Below, piece after piece: positions 15,784-24,801 of a stretch of 64,000 nucleotides of DNA. The stretch spans positions 1-64,000 of the forward strand of contig NZ_JACIYP010000016.1 of assembly GCF_014359905.1 (NCBI RefSeq). Reading direction: 5' to 3'. The position numbers and the translations under genes were made by a program. The notes beneath the pieces are model-generated. The model was not told where the DNA came from and made no database searches. It worked only from the letters and a program-made list of their open reading frames with translations. Source of the DNA: Hoeflea sp. Lineage in GTDB: Bacteria; Pseudomonadota; Alphaproteobacteria; Rhizobiales; Rhizobiaceae. The stretch's first letter is position 1; each line of letters begins with the position of its first letter.

Positions 15784-17166
15784 ATGGCCAGCATCGATTC
15801 CATTCGCCGGGAATATGAACGCTATCCGCCAAGCGGTTTGCGCCGGTTCACGCGCTGGTTCACCAAGCGGATTCCGACGCGGCTTTATGCCCGCGCGCTG
15901 CTGATCATCATCGTTCCGATGGTGCTCTTGCAGTCGGTCATCGCCTTCGTGTTCATGGAGCGGCACTGGCAGACCGTGACCCAGCGGCTGTCGATGGCGG
16001 TCACCCGCGACATCGCGGCGATCATCGATGTGCTCGCCACCTATCCGCAGGACGAGACCTATGACGACATCATCCGCATCGCCCGCGAGCGGCTGGAACT
16101 CAACATCGCCATCGAGCCGCCCGGCGACCTGCCCGCGCCGCGGCCCAAGCCGTTCTTCTCGATCCTCGACCAGATCCTGTCCGAAGAGATCACCCGCCAG
16201 ATCAAGCTGCCGTTCTGGATCGACACGGTGGGCAATTCCAACATCGTCGAGGTGCGGATCAAGCTCGACAACAAGATCCTCAGGGTGTTCGCCAAGCGAA
16301 GCCAGGCCTATGCCTCCAACACCCATATCTTCCTGCTCTGGATGGTCGGCACCTCGCTGGTGCTCTTGGTCATCGCCATCCTGTTCCTGCGCGGCCAGAT
16401 CCGGCCGATCCTGACGCTGACCCAGGCTGCGGAAAGCTTCGGCAAGGGCCAGCGCATGCCCGACGACTTCCGCCCGCGCGGCGCCGACGAGGTCCGCCGC
16501 GCCGGCGTCGCCTTCATCAAGATGCGCGAGCGAATCGAGCGCCAGATCGAGCAGCGCACCGCCATGCTCTCGGGCGTGAGCCACGACCTGCGCACCATCC
16601 TGACCCGCTTCCGGCTGCAACTGGCGCTGGTCGGCGACGGTCCCGAGATTGACGAATTGAACAAGGACATCGACGACATGCAGTCGATGCTCGACAGCTA
16701 CCTGTCCTTTGCCCGTGGCGAGGCCGAGGAAGACGTGGGCACGGTGAGCCTAAGAACCGTTGTCGAGAAAGTCGCCGCCGACGGGCGTTTGCGCGGCGCC
16801 ACGGTCACCGTCTCGGTTGAAGGCGATGACGAGATCTATGTGCGTCCGAATGGCTTCACCCGGCTTTTGACGAACCTTGTCTCCAACGCCACGCGCCATG
16901 CCGACGAAGTCTCCATCGCGGCGCAGAACCGCGGCAAATGGCTGACCATCGCCATCGATGATGACGGGCCCGGCATTCCCGCAGACGCGCGCGAGGACGT
17001 GTTCCGTCCGTTCTACCGGCTTGATGCCGCGCGCAACCAGGACGAGACCGGAACCGGGCTGGGACTGGCGATCGTGCGCGACATCGCCCGCAGCCATGGC
17101 GGTGACGTGACGCTGTCCGACAGCGCCATGGGCGGCCTGCGCGCCATGGTCCGGTTGCCGGCCTGA
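15784..17166 (+). CDS. Sensor histidine kinase, EnvZ-like
   Basis: 460 residues. Two membrane helices (about 37-58 and 182-205) flank a periplasmic domain of about 120 residues. A HAMP domain follows (RGQIRPILTLTQAAESFGKG), then the HisKA dimerisation domain with His267 in GVSHDLRTILTRFRLQL, and the HATPase_c domain with the N box NLVSNATRHA, G1 DDDGPGIP and G2 TGTGLGLAIV. The phospho-acceptor is intact. No response regulator is adjacent on the plus strand; the OmpR-type regulator at 9938 is the nearest and is a candidate partner. A GTG at 15769 is an alternative start. Confidence 0.9.
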   Translation: MASIDSIRREYERYPPSGLRRFTRWFTKRIPTRLYARALLIIIVPMVLLQSVIAFVFMERHWQTVTQRLSMAVTRDIAAIIDVLATYPQDETYDDIIRIARERLELNIAIEPPGDLPAPRPKPFFSILDQILSEEITRQIKLPFWIDTVGNSNIVEVRIKLDNKILRVFAKRSQAYASNTHIFLLWMVGTSLVLLVIAILFLRGQIRPILTLTQAAESFGKGQRMPDDFRPRGADEVRRAGVAFIKMRERIERQIEQRTAMLSGVSHDLRTILTRFRLQLALVGDGPEIDELNKDIDDMQSMLDSYLSFARGEAEEDVGTVSLRTVVEKVAADGRLRGATVTVSVEGDDEIYVRPNGFTRLLTNLVSNATRHADEVSIAAQNRGKWLTIAIDDDGPGIPADAREDVFRPFYRLDAARNQDETGTGLGLAIVRDIARSHGGDVTLSDSAMGGLRAMVRLPA

Positions 17167-17200
17167 TCAGGGAATGAAGACACCGTTGCTATGATGCGGC

Positions 17201-17542
17201 TTACATCAGCCGCGAACCGTCCGGCACGCTTTTGTCCACGCCTGCGAGCACCACCGCCCCATCCTCGTCAAGAAACCCAAGCGTCAGCACTTCCGACATG
17301 AACGGGCCGATCTGGCGCGGCGGAAAATTGACCACCGCCATCACCCGGCGCCCGACAAGTTCCTCGGCCGAATAGTGCACGGTGATCTGGGCGGAGGATT
17401 TCTTTTCGCCGATCTCCGGGCCGAAATCGATCCTGAGCTTGTACGCGGGCTTGCGCGCCTGAGGAAACGGTTCCGCAGCGATCACGGTGCCGCTTCTTAT
17501 GTCGACCTTCTCAAAATCGTCCCAGGTGATGGTTTCGGTCAT
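17201..17542 (-). CDS. csaA: tRNA-binding domain protein CsaA
   Basis: 113 residues, essentially one tRNA-binding OB-fold as in the C-terminal part of bacterial MetRS. The order [51 protein letters not shown] and [18 protein letters not shown] matches CsaA, a dimeric protein with proposed export-chaperone activity. Length is typical. It lies about 20 bases after proC and is likely the last gene of the ybjN-proC-csaA unit. Confidence 0.9.
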   Translation of the reverse strand: MTETITWDDFEKVDIRSGTVIAAEPFPQARKPAYKLRIDFGPEIGEKKSSAQITVHYSAEELVGRRVMAVVNFPPRQIGPFMSEVLTLGFLDEDGAVVLAGVDKSVPDGSRLM

Positions 17543-17564
17543 GAGGTCCCGTCTCGGGTTCGGA

Positions 17565-18377
17565 TCAGCCGGCGAGTTCGCGGGAGCGGTCAGCCGCCGC
17601 CTTCAACGCCTTGTCAAACAGCGGCTGGATGCCGTCATCGGCCATCAGCACGGCCAGCGCCGCCGCCGTGGTGCCATTGGGAGAGGTGACATTCTGCCTG
17701 AGCGTTGCGGCGCCGTCCGGGGACTGATGCATCAGTTCACCTGCCCCCGTCACGGTCGCGCGTGCCAGGCGCATGGCGAGGTCCGCCGGCAGGCCGCATT
17801 TGCGTCCCGCCTCCGCCATGCACTCGACAAGATAGAACACATAGGCAGGCCCGCTGCCCGACACCGCAGTGATAGCGTCAATCAGCGCCTCGTCCTCGAC
17901 CCATTCGACCGGGCCGCATACCGACAGCAGCCGGTCGATTTCGGCTTTCGCCTCGGCGCTCACAGCCGCATTGGCGACCGCGCCGGTAATTCCGCGGCCG
18001 ATCATCGCTGGCGTATTGGGGATGGTGCGCACCACCGCGCCGCCAAGGCGCTCCTCGAAATAGGCAATCGTCTTGCCTGCCGCGATCGACAGCGTGACGG
18101 TCTGAGGACCGACCAGCCCGCCGAGCCCCGCCACGACGTTGTCCATGATCTGCGGCTTGACCGCCAACATCAGGATGCCCGCGACCAGCCCGTCCGGCGC
18201 GACGGTCTCGAGGCGCACGCGGGCCGAGGCCAGCCTGAGCGACATGGCGTCGGTGGTCTTGGGGTCGATCACCACGATGGCCGCAGGATCGATGCCCGAA
18301 TCAAGCCAGCCGCTGAGCATCGCGCCGCCCATGTTGCCTGCGCCGACAAGAACGAGAGGATTGGCGGCCGAAATCAT
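17565..18377 (-). CDS. proC: Pyrroline-5-carboxylate reductase
   Basis: 270 residues; last step of proline synthesis, reducing pyrroline-5-carboxylate with NAD(P)H. The Rossmann start is [19 protein letters not shown] (about 8-26). The C-terminal dimer domain carries [20 protein letters not shown] and the conserved [24 protein letters not shown] that closes the active site. Length is normal. The gene directly follows the YbjN-domain gene (1-2 bases apart), so the two are co-transcribed. Confidence 0.95.
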   Translation of the reverse strand: MISAANPLVLVGAGNMGGAMLSGWLDSGIDPAAIVVIDPKTTDAMSLRLASARVRLETVAPDGLVAGILMLAVKPQIMDNVVAGLGGLVGPQTVTLSIAAGKTIAYFEERLGGAVVRTIPNTPAMIGRGITGAVANAAVSAEAKAEIDRLLSVCGPVEWVEDEALIDAITAVSGSGPAYVFYLVECMAEAGRKCGLPADLAMRLARATVTGAGELMHQSPDGAATLRQNVTSPNGTTAAALAVLMADDGIQPLFDKALKAAADRSRELAG

Positions 18378-18378
18378 T

Positions 18379-18879
18379 TCACGCCTCGCCGCGGGTTTCG
18401 AACATCACCGCGGTGATCGCCGCCTTGGCTTCCATGCCGGACCAGACGACGAACTGGAAGGCCTGGAAATAGGCCTCGCAGGAATCGAGCGCATTCGACA
18501 ACAGCACCTCGACCTGACGGTTGGTCGGCTCGGCACCGCCGGCCAGAAGCAGAGACTGGCGGAAAATGATGACATGCTCCTGCTGCCACAGGTCGAAATG
18601 CCCCATCAGCACCTGGCCGTTGACATGCGACAGGAGCTTCATCACCTCGGTGACACGGGCTTCGGGGACCTTGATGTCGAAGGCGCTGGCGATATGCAGC
18701 GCCTCGCAATCCTCCATCCAGGAAAACGAGACATGGTAGTCGGTCCAGTGCCCCTCGACGGTCATGGCGATCTCATGTTCGCCGGAGCGCTCAAACGTCC
18801 AGTCATTCGCCGCCGCCACGAATTCGATCATGTCTACCGGATTGGAATGCCGTTCGAATTCGAAATTACTGAGATTCAT
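18379..18879 (-). CDS. YbjN domain-containing protein
   Basis: 166 residues, using ATG 18879 with AAGGTG about 6 bases upstream. The fold resembles a type III secretion chaperone; the YbjN signature is visible in MTVEGHWTDYHVSFSWMEDCEALHIASAF and the C-terminal FQFVVWSGMEAKAAITAVMFETRGEA. YbjN proteins have been proposed as sensory or stress regulators, but their biochemical role is unsettled. Close linkage to proC suggests a role tied to that operon. Cytoplasmic; no signal or membrane segment. Confidence 0.85.
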   Translation of the reverse strand: MNLSNFEFERHSNPVDMIEFVAAANDWTFERSGEHEIAMTVEGHWTDYHVSFSWMEDCEALHIASAFDIKVPEARVTEVMKLLSHVNGQVLMGHFDLWQQEHVIIFRQSLLLAGGAEPTNRQVEVLLSNALDSCEAYFQAFQFVVWSGMEAKAAITAVMFETRGEA

Positions 18880-19146
18880 GCCCCACCTTGTTAATTTCCA
18901 CCGCCCCGGCGAACCGCGTTGAACGGAACCTGGCGAATTCATCATCGACGCGCGATTCACCCGTCTCCCGGGGTGTCCGCGTTTGCGACTCCCACCGGGG
19001 CGTTTTGCCGCCCGTTCCGAATCATCATTTAAAATCAGTGTATAAATGCAGAGTCCGAGCGCCAGTCCCCCGGGCGCATTTTGTCAGTGCGAGCCTGTGG
19101 ACCAAGCTGCCAAACTGATTCCGCCGGGACTCATAACTGACTCACG
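18880..19146. other. Gene-free intergenic stretch upstream of the YbjN gene
   Basis: Together with the following hairpin this leaves 335 bases (18880-19214) with no supported gene. On the minus strand it must contain the ybjN-proC promoter. An AT-rich patch at about 19022-19045 (ATTTAAAATCAGTGTATAAAT) is the best candidate for a promoter core. I found no tRNA or known small RNA here. Confidence 0.35.
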
Positions 19147-19166
19147 CAAAAGGCTTTTTGAGCCTT
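19147..19166 (-). terminator. Probable terminator of the UbiK-like gene
   Basis: On the minus strand AAGGCT pairs with AGCCTT (plus-strand positions 19150-19155 and 19161-19166) around a 5-base loop, followed by TTTGCG. The stem is short and the T-run brief. It lies about 50 bases after the end of the gene. Confidence 0.45.
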
Positions 19167-19214
19167 GGCCAGCGGTGGACAACCTGTGTAAAAAAAACCG
19201 GGTAAAACCGGCGC

Positions 19215-19535
19215 TCAGGGCTTCTTCTGTGTCGCGGGCTTGACTGTCGATGGCTTAGCCGCCCCGGCCGCCCCCGAAGCAGGCGTTTTGGAAGCGGAAT
19301 TCTCGAGTTTTTCAAGCCGGGCGGACAGCGCGTCATTCTCTTCGCGCGCCTTGATCGCCATGTCGCGAACCGCCTCGAATTCCTCGCGCTTGACCAGATC
19401 CATCGAATTGAGAAGCCGCTCGAGCTGACTGCGCATGGCAGTCTCCACTTCGCGCTGCACACCCTGGGCGGCGCCGGCCGCGTCGGTCATGAGCTTGGCA
19501 AGTTCGTCGAGAATTCGGTTCGATCCGCTGGTCAT
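19215..19535 (-). CDS. UbiK/YqiC-like accessory protein (BMFP family)
   Basis: 106 residues using ATG 19535, with AGGG 9 bases upstream; an ATG three codons earlier (19544) is possible. The N-terminal amphipathic helix (NRILDELAKLMTDAAGAAQG) and the central coiled coil (REVETAMRSQLERLLNSMDLVKREEFEAV...ARLEKLE) are those of the family that includes UbiK, a factor of aerobic ubiquinone synthesis, and Brucella membrane-fusogenic BMFP. The Ala/Pro/Lys-rich tail is low complexity. It is divergent from lgt. Confidence 0.82.
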   Translation of the reverse strand: MTSGSNRILDELAKLMTDAAGAAQGVQREVETAMRSQLERLLNSMDLVKREEFEAVRDMAIKAREENDALSARLEKLENSASKTPASGAAGAAKPSTVKPATQKKP

Positions 19536-19775
19536 GGTCTTCATCCCTGCCCCGGCTTTTGCCGGGGATGTTGCGCGTGGCTTTCCGTCCCTCTGAATTA
19601 GGGGCTCGAGCCCCAAGTTGCAAGCCGAGCCACAGGCCCGCAAGCCTTGCGCAAAGCACGCATGACATATCGGCACAGCAAATCAGCCGGCTGCCATGCC
19701 GGAAAATAGCCTTGAAGCCGTGACTGAATACCAGCCCGCGCCCCATGGACGCACCCCTGCAGGAAGGAAGCCGCC

Positions 19776-20633
19776 TTGGAGCAAACCGCAATGCTGTTGT
19801 CGCTGATGGCCTTTCCGGACATTGATCCGGTCATTTTTTCCATCGGCCCGGTGCATATACGATGGTACGGCCTCGCTTATGTGACAGGCATTCTGCTGGG
19901 CTGGCGCTATGCCCGGCGGCTGGTCGCGAACGACAGGCTCTGGCCTGAAGATCGCTCGCGCATCTCGGCGCTCGACATCGACGACTTTCTGATCTGGGCA
20001 ACCGTCGGCATCGTCGCCGGCGGCCGGATCGGCTACATCCTGTTTTATGATTTTGCCGCCGTGGCCGCCGATCCGCTCCGGGCGTTCGAGATCTGGAATG
20101 GCGGCATGTCCTTTCATGGCGGACTGCTGGGCACCCTTGTGGCCATGATCCTGTTCGCCCGCAAACGCGACATTCCGCTGTTCAACCTGTTCGACGTGGT
20201 CTGCGCTGTCGTGCCGGTGGGCCTGTTTTTCGGCCGCCTCGCCAATTTCATCAATGCCGAGCTCTGGGGCAAGCTGACGGATGTGCCGTGGGCATTTGTG
20301 TTTCCCACCGGCGGCCCCTTTCCGCGCCACCCGACCCAGCTTTACGAGGCGGGACTGGAAGGCCTTGTGCTGCTGGCCGTGCTGGCCTGGCTGATCTACC
20401 GCCGCCAGGCGCTCAAGGCGCCGGGCCTGGTGTCGGGCGCTTTTGTCGCCGGCTACGCGCTGTCGCGCATTTTTGTCGAGTTCTACCGGGAGCCGGACGT
20501 GCAGGTGGGCTATCTCGCCGGCGGCTGGCTGACCATGGGCATGGTGTTGTCGCTGCCGATGCTGGCGGTCGGGATCTGGGCCATCGCCACCGCCCGATCG
20601 CGCGCCCGGTCGCACGCCAGGTCGCTCCCATGA
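19776..20633 (+). CDS. lgt: Prolipoprotein diacylglyceryl transferase
   Basis: 285 residues if the TTG at 19776 is the start; AGGAAGGAAG lies 5-8 bases upstream of it, whereas the ATG at 19791 is too far from this site. The enzyme transfers diacylglycerol from phosphatidylglycerol to the lipobox cysteine of prelipoproteins in the inner membrane. Seven helices are visible. Conserved parts are IRWYGLAYVTGILLGWRYA, GGRIGYILFYD, GGMSFHGGLLG, and GRLANFINAELWG (the Lgt signature), with FYREPDVQVG near the end. The stop overlaps the next start (ATGA). Confidence 0.95.
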   Translation: MEQTAMLLSLMAFPDIDPVIFSIGPVHIRWYGLAYVTGILLGWRYARRLVANDRLWPEDRSRISALDIDDFLIWATVGIVAGGRIGYILFYDFAAVAADPLRAFEIWNGGMSFHGGLLGTLVAMILFARKRDIPLFNLFDVVCAVVPVGLFFGRLANFINAELWGKLTDVPWAFVFPTGGPFPRHPTQLYEAGLEGLVLLAVLAWLIYRRQALKAPGLVSGAFVAGYALSRIFVEFYREPDVQVGYLAGGWLTMGMVLSLPMLAVGIWAIATARSRARSHARSLP

Positions 20634-21769
20634 ACGCCCGCATGACCAAGTTCTGGAAAGTCACGACCATGACCCCGCTTGCACACAAGATTGTCCGGTT
20701 GATCGAACAGACCGGCCCGTTGCGGATTTCGGACTATTTCGCGCTCTGCCTGGCCGACCCCGAGCACGGCTATTATCAAAGCCGCGAACCCTTCGGCCGG
20801 GCCGGCGATTTCATCACTGCGCCCGAAATCTCGCAGCTGTTTGGCGAGATGATCGGCGTCTCTCTGGTCCACGCCTGGCAGGCGCAAGGTTCACCGTCAG
20901 ACGTCAGGATCGTCGAGATCGGCCCCGGCCGCGGCACGCTGATGTCAGACGCGCTCAGGGTGATCGCGCGTCTCGCGCCGGATCTCTATGCGGGCGCCAG
21001 CTTCCACATGGTCGAGACCAGCGAGCGGCTGCGCAATGTCCAGCGCCAGACGCTGGTGCGGATCAAGGAGCGGATCTCCTGGCACACGGCGTTCGAGGAG
21101 GTGCCGGAAGGGTTCACCCTGATGGTCGCCAATGAACTGTTTGACGCGGTTCCGATCCGCCAGTTCGTCAAGACGGCTCAAGGATTTCGCGAACGCGTGG
21201 TGGGCCTCGACAGCGCCGGATCGCTGGTGTTCGGCCTGGGGCCTGGCGACTTCGATCCGTCGCTTCTGCCGGTGGACGAGGCGCGCGTGCCTGAAGGCGA
21301 GATCTTCGAGCTTTCGCCCGCACGATCTGCGGTGATGCAGACTGTGGCGGCCAAGATCGTGCGCGACGGCGGCACCGCGCTGGCGATCGATTACGGCCAT
21401 CTGATCACCGGTTTCGGCGACACGCTGCAGGCGGTCTACCGGCACGAATACGACCCGCCACTGGCCCGCCCGGGCGAGGCGGACTTGACCAGCCACGTGG
21501 ATTTCCAGGCCCTCGCCGAGGCGGCCATGGCCATGGGCGCCCATGTCCACCGGCCCCTCACCCAGGGAGAGTTTCTTGTGGGCCTGGGGATCGTCGAGCG
21601 CGCCGGCGCGCTCGGATCGGAGCGTGACTCTTTGACCCAGGCCGCCATTCGCGACGCGGTCAACCGCCTGGCGGGCGAGGGCGAAGGCCGCATGGGCGAG
21701 CTGTTCAAGGTGCTTGCCATCAGCGGCGACCCGGTCAAGATCACGCCCTTCGATCGCGTGGCTGCTTGA
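20630..21769 (+). CDS. SAM-dependent methyltransferase, MidA/NDUFAF7 family
   Basis: 379 residues starting at 20630, overlapping the lgt stop by four bases; the longer open frame upstream lies within lgt. The family pattern is RISDYFALCLADPEHGYY, FITAPEISQLFGEMIG, the SAM motif VRIVEIGPGRGTLM, VANELFDAVPIRQF, and ALAIDYGHL. The eukaryotic homologue NDUFAF7 methylates an arginine of a complex I subunit, so a role in respiratory complex assembly is plausible but unproven in bacteria. Translational coupling to lgt is a recurring alphaproteobacterial arrangement. Confidence 0.88.
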   Translation: MNARMTKFWKVTTMTPLAHKIVRLIEQTGPLRISDYFALCLADPEHGYYQSREPFGRAGDFITAPEISQLFGEMIGVSLVHAWQAQGSPSDVRIVEIGPGRGTLMSDALRVIARLAPDLYAGASFHMVETSERLRNVQRQTLVRIKERISWHTAFEEVPEGFTLMVANELFDAVPIRQFVKTAQGFRERVVGLDSAGSLVFGLGPGDFDPSLLPVDEARVPEGEIFELSPARSAVMQTVAAKIVRDGGTALAIDYGHLITGFGDTLQAVYRHEYDPPLARPGEADLTSHVDFQALAEAAMAMGAHVHRPLTQGEFLVGLGIVERAGALGSERDSLTQAAIRDAVNRLAGEGEGRMGELFKVLAISGDPVKITPFDRVAA

Positions 21770-21872
21770 GCGGACGAATTGACAGACGCGGCCATGATGG
21801 CCACCATCCGCGCGCTGATCAGCAAGGGCCTTCGGATTCGGCACGGCCTCAGGACCTGCAGAAGGAGAAGAC

Positions 21873-22691
21873 ATGAAGGTTGACGGCCACGCGCCGGATC
21901 CAGTGCGAAGCGCGCTTCTGGACGCGGTTTCCGCAGGCAGCGGCATCTCCCATGGTTTTTTCAGTCGCTCCGGAGGGGTCTCCGAGGGGCTCTACCGGGG
22001 CCTGAATGTCGGCCTAGGCTCCAACGACAACCGCGATCATGTGATGGAAAACCGGGCGCGGGTCAGCCGCTGGTTCGGGCTTGAATCCGACCGGCTGGTC
22101 ACCGTGCACCAGGTCCATTCGCCCCGGGTGCACATCGCAACGGCAGACAACCGGGGCGAACGGCCCGAGGCCGACGCGATTGTGACCAGCACGCCCGGGC
22201 TTGCGCTGGGCGTGCTGTCGGCCGATTGCGGGCCGGTGCTGTTTTGCGATCCTGAAGCGCGTGTCATCGGCGCAGCCCACGCCGGCTGGCGCGGCGCGTT
22301 TGACGGCGTGCTGGAAAGCACCGTCGCCGCAATGCAAGGCCTGGGCGCCAGGCCGGACCGGATCTCAGCCGTTCTGGGCCCGTCGATCAGCCAGACGAGC
22401 TACGAGGTCGGCCCCGAATTTGTCGACCGCTTCGTCACGGCCGATCCCGCCCACGAGGCCTATTTCCTTGCCTCGCCCAAGCCGGGCCATGCTATGTTCG
22501 ACCTGAGGCGGTTTACCCTCGACCGGCTGCGCTCGGCCGGCCTCAAGGCCGACATGCTGGCCGACTGCACCTATGCGGATGAGGAAGCCTGGTTTTCCTA
22601 TCGGCGCGCCACCCATCGCAATGAACCTGACTACGGACGGCAAATTTCCGCCATCGCCATCAAGGAGGAACCCCATGGCCCTGCATTTTGA
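21873..22691 (+). CDS. pgeF: Peptidoglycan editing factor PgeF (YfiH/laccase-domain family)
   Basis: 272 residues. The family removes misincorporated L-Ser from peptidoglycan precursors in E. coli and also shows purine nucleoside phosphorylase or polyphenol oxidase activity in some members. The zinc/catalytic set is visible: VHQVHSP, LSADCGPVLFCDP (Cys) and AAHAGWRGAF (His). The end WFSYRRATHRNEPDYGRQIS is typical. AAGGAGAAG lies upstream of the ATG. The stop lies inside the next gene (17-base overlap), and gene order lgt-midA-pgeF is consistent with one envelope-related unit. Confidence 0.92.
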   Translation: MKVDGHAPDPVRSALLDAVSAGSGISHGFFSRSGGVSEGLYRGLNVGLGSNDNRDHVMENRARVSRWFGLESDRLVTVHQVHSPRVHIATADNRGERPEADAIVTSTPGLALGVLSADCGPVLFCDPEARVIGAAHAGWRGAFDGVLESTVAAMQGLGARPDRISAVLGPSISQTSYEVGPEFVDRFVTADPAHEAYFLASPKPGHAMFDLRRFTLDRLRSAGLKADMLADCTYADEEAWFSYRRATHRNEPDYGRQISAIAIKEEPHGPAF

Positions 22692-23829
22692 ACGCGAGGA
22701 GTTCGCCGCCCGCCTGGACCGGCTGACCGCCAGCATGCGCGAAGAGAAGCTCGACGCCATGCTGCTGTTTGCCCAGGAGAGCATGTACTGGCTCACCGGT
22801 TACGACACCTTCGGATTCTGCTTTTTCCAGTGCCTGGTGGTCAAGGCCGATGGCGCGATGACGCTTTTGACCCGGTCCGCCGATTTGCGCCAGGCGCGCC
22901 AGACCTCGACCATCGAACGGATCGTCGTGTGGACCGACCGGACCAATGCCGACCCGGCCCTGGACCTCAAGAACCTCCTGTCCGATCTCGATCTTCTGGG
23001 CGAGCGCATCGGCGTCGAATACGACACCCACGGGCTGACCGGCGCCAATTGCCGCAAGCTCGACAATCAGTTGCACAGCTTCGCCGAACTGGTGGACGCG
23101 TCCTATCTGGTGAGCCAGCTCAGGCTGATCAAAAGCCCGGCGGAAATCGTTCATGTCCGGCGCGCGGCAAGCCTCGCGGATGCGGCCCTCGACGCGGCCC
23201 TGCCGCTGATCAAGGCCGGCGGCGATGAGGCCGATATCCTGGCCGCGATGCAGGGCGCGGTGTTTTTCGGCGGCGGCGACTATCCCGCCAACGAGTTCAT
23301 CATCGGATCCGGCCAGGACGCGCTGTTGTGCCGCTACAAGGCCGGGCGCAGGAAACTGGACGAAAACGATCAGCTGACGCTGGAATGGGCAGGGTCGTTT
23401 GCCCACTACCATGCCGCCATGATGCGTACGATCATCATCGGCGAACCGACGCCGCGCCATGTCGAACTCTACGAGGCATGCCGGGAGGCGCTCGACCAAA
23501 TCATCGCCATCCTCAGGCCGGGCACCACGTTCGGCCAGGTGTTCGACGCCCATTCCGACGTGATGGACAAGCGCGGACTGACGCGCCACCGGCTCAATGC
23601 CTGCGGCTATTCGCTGGGCGCGCGTTTCACGCCGAGCTGGATGGAGCACCAGATGTTTCATGCAGGGAGCCCGATCGTGATCCAGCCCGACATGACGCTG
23701 TTCGTGCACATGATCATCATGGATTCCGAAGCCGGCGCCGCCATGACTCTGGGGCAAACCTATCTGACCACCACGGACGCGCCGGAATCGCTCTCCGCCA
23801 AATCTCTCGAACTGATAACCACGACCTGA
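22675..23829 (+). CDS. M24-fold (Xaa-Pro peptidase-like) protein lacking the usual metal ligands
   Basis: 384 residues. ATG 22675 is used because AAGGAGG lies just upstream; it overlaps pgeF by 17 bases. The N-terminal creatinase-type domain (about 1-145, with QESMYWLTGYDTFGFCFFQ) is followed by a pita-bread domain (about 150-384). Aligned against aminopeptidase P, the five metal positions read Glu, Ala, Tyr, His and Leu/Thr instead of Asp, Asp, His, Glu and Glu (regions TLEWAGSFAHYHAAMMRT, CGYSLG, LFVHMI, AAMTLGQTYL). It is therefore unlikely to be a dimetal peptidase. A metal-free creatinase-like hydrolase is possible. Confidence 0.8.
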   Translation: MALHFEREEFAARLDRLTASMREEKLDAMLLFAQESMYWLTGYDTFGFCFFQCLVVKADGAMTLLTRSADLRQARQTSTIERIVVWTDRTNADPALDLKNLLSDLDLLGERIGVEYDTHGLTGANCRKLDNQLHSFAELVDASYLVSQLRLIKSPAEIVHVRRAASLADAALDAALPLIKAGGDEADILAAMQGAVFFGGGDYPANEFIIGSGQDALLCRYKAGRRKLDENDQLTLEWAGSFAHYHAAMMRTIIIGEPTPRHVELYEACREALDQIIAILRPGTTFGQVFDAHSDVMDKRGLTRHRLNACGYSLGARFTPSWMEHQMFHAGSPIVIQPDMTLFVHMIIMDSEAGAAMTLGQTYLTTTDAPESLSAKSLELITTT

Positions 23830-23940
23830 GGGGGAACGCCCGGCCCGCCATTTCGCCAGCACGCGGCTTGCGAAAACCATCGGTGATTGACAGGCCTGCC
23901 CCCGTGATTTCATAACAAAGCCGGGAAAAGGGTAGGTATC

Positions 23941-24561
23941 ATGCTGCAAGGCATCAAAATCATTGGCGGCGTCTGTGCACTGGCCATGTTGATTGCAGGC
24001 TGCAACAGCACGGAGCAGACCCTCCAGCCTATTCCGGGAGACCCGGTCGCATCCGGCGCATCGACCGACGCCACGGTGCCCGTCGATGCATTTTCGCTCG
24101 CGCCTGCCCAAGGTGCCGGGGCGCAACCCCAGGCGCCCGGATCCTTCGCGCAGCCGGCGACGCCCGCGACCCCGACGCAAGCCTCCCTGCCTGCGGGTCA
24201 GGTGCGCGGTCAGATCCGCTTCATGCCGGTCATCGGCGCGCCTGTGAACGCGGTCACGCCGCTGTCGCGCCAACTGGCGGTCGAGGCGCGCAATCGCGGC
24301 CTCGCCATCCTGAGCGCCTCCGACCCCGGCGGCGAACATGTGCTGAAGGGCTATTTCTCCGCCGACAATTTCGGTGGGCAAACCACCGTGTTCTACGTCT
24401 GGGACGTTCTCGATCCGGCCGGCAACCGGCTGCACCGCATACAGGGCCAGGAAGCCACCGCAGGCGGTACGGGCGACCCCTGGGCGTCGATACCTGCGGA
24501 TGTGATGGAACGAATCGCCGCGCGCTCGATGGCCGATTACGCCGCGTGGCGCGGGCTGTAG
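23941..24561 (+). CDS. Predicted lipoprotein of unknown function
   Basis: 206 residues with a clear lipoprotein signal: positively charged start, hydrophobic core and lipobox LIAGC at about residues 17-21, so it is a substrate for the Lgt encoded nearby. A Pro/Ala/Gln-rich linker (about 45-85) precedes a globular domain (about 88-200; GQIRFMPVIGAPVNAVTPLS, VLKGYFSADNFGGQTTVFYVWDVLD). I do not recognise the family. GGG-rich ribosome site upstream (AAAAGGGTAGGTATC). The aligned pgeF-M24-lipoprotein-prs order suggests conserved neighbours, not a shared pathway. Confidence 0.75.
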   Translation: MLQGIKIIGGVCALAMLIAGCNSTEQTLQPIPGDPVASGASTDATVPVDAFSLAPAQGAGAQPQAPGSFAQPATPATPTQASLPAGQVRGQIRFMPVIGAPVNAVTPLSRQLAVEARNRGLAILSASDPGGEHVLKGYFSADNFGGQTTVFYVWDVLDPAGNRLHRIQGQEATAGGTGDPWASIPADVMERIAARSMADYAAWRGL

Positions 24562-24801
24562 CCCCGGGCCGAAAGCCTCATCCGCCGGCCGCCTGACTGC
24601 CCGAGCCAGCGCCCCGCCACGGGCCGCGGACTTTGCCGGCACAAGATAATTACCACGTTCAACAGAAAAATCGGCCGCTTGCGGCCTGCGGTCTTGCAAA
24701 GATCAAATCCCCCGCTAAAACGCGGGCGAACGGATGGCGCTCCGTCCTTATGCGTGACCCTGCGCATGACGCGACGTTGCGGGAACAACAGGCGGCCCCA
24801 A

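Noticed and set aside
22660-24699. A 679-codon open frame on the minus strand across pgeF, the M24-fold gene and the lipoprotein gene.
   Set aside because: It runs antisense to three genes with clear homology and ribosome sites, and its composition (His, Arg, Gly, Gln-rich) is what GC-rich antisense frames give.
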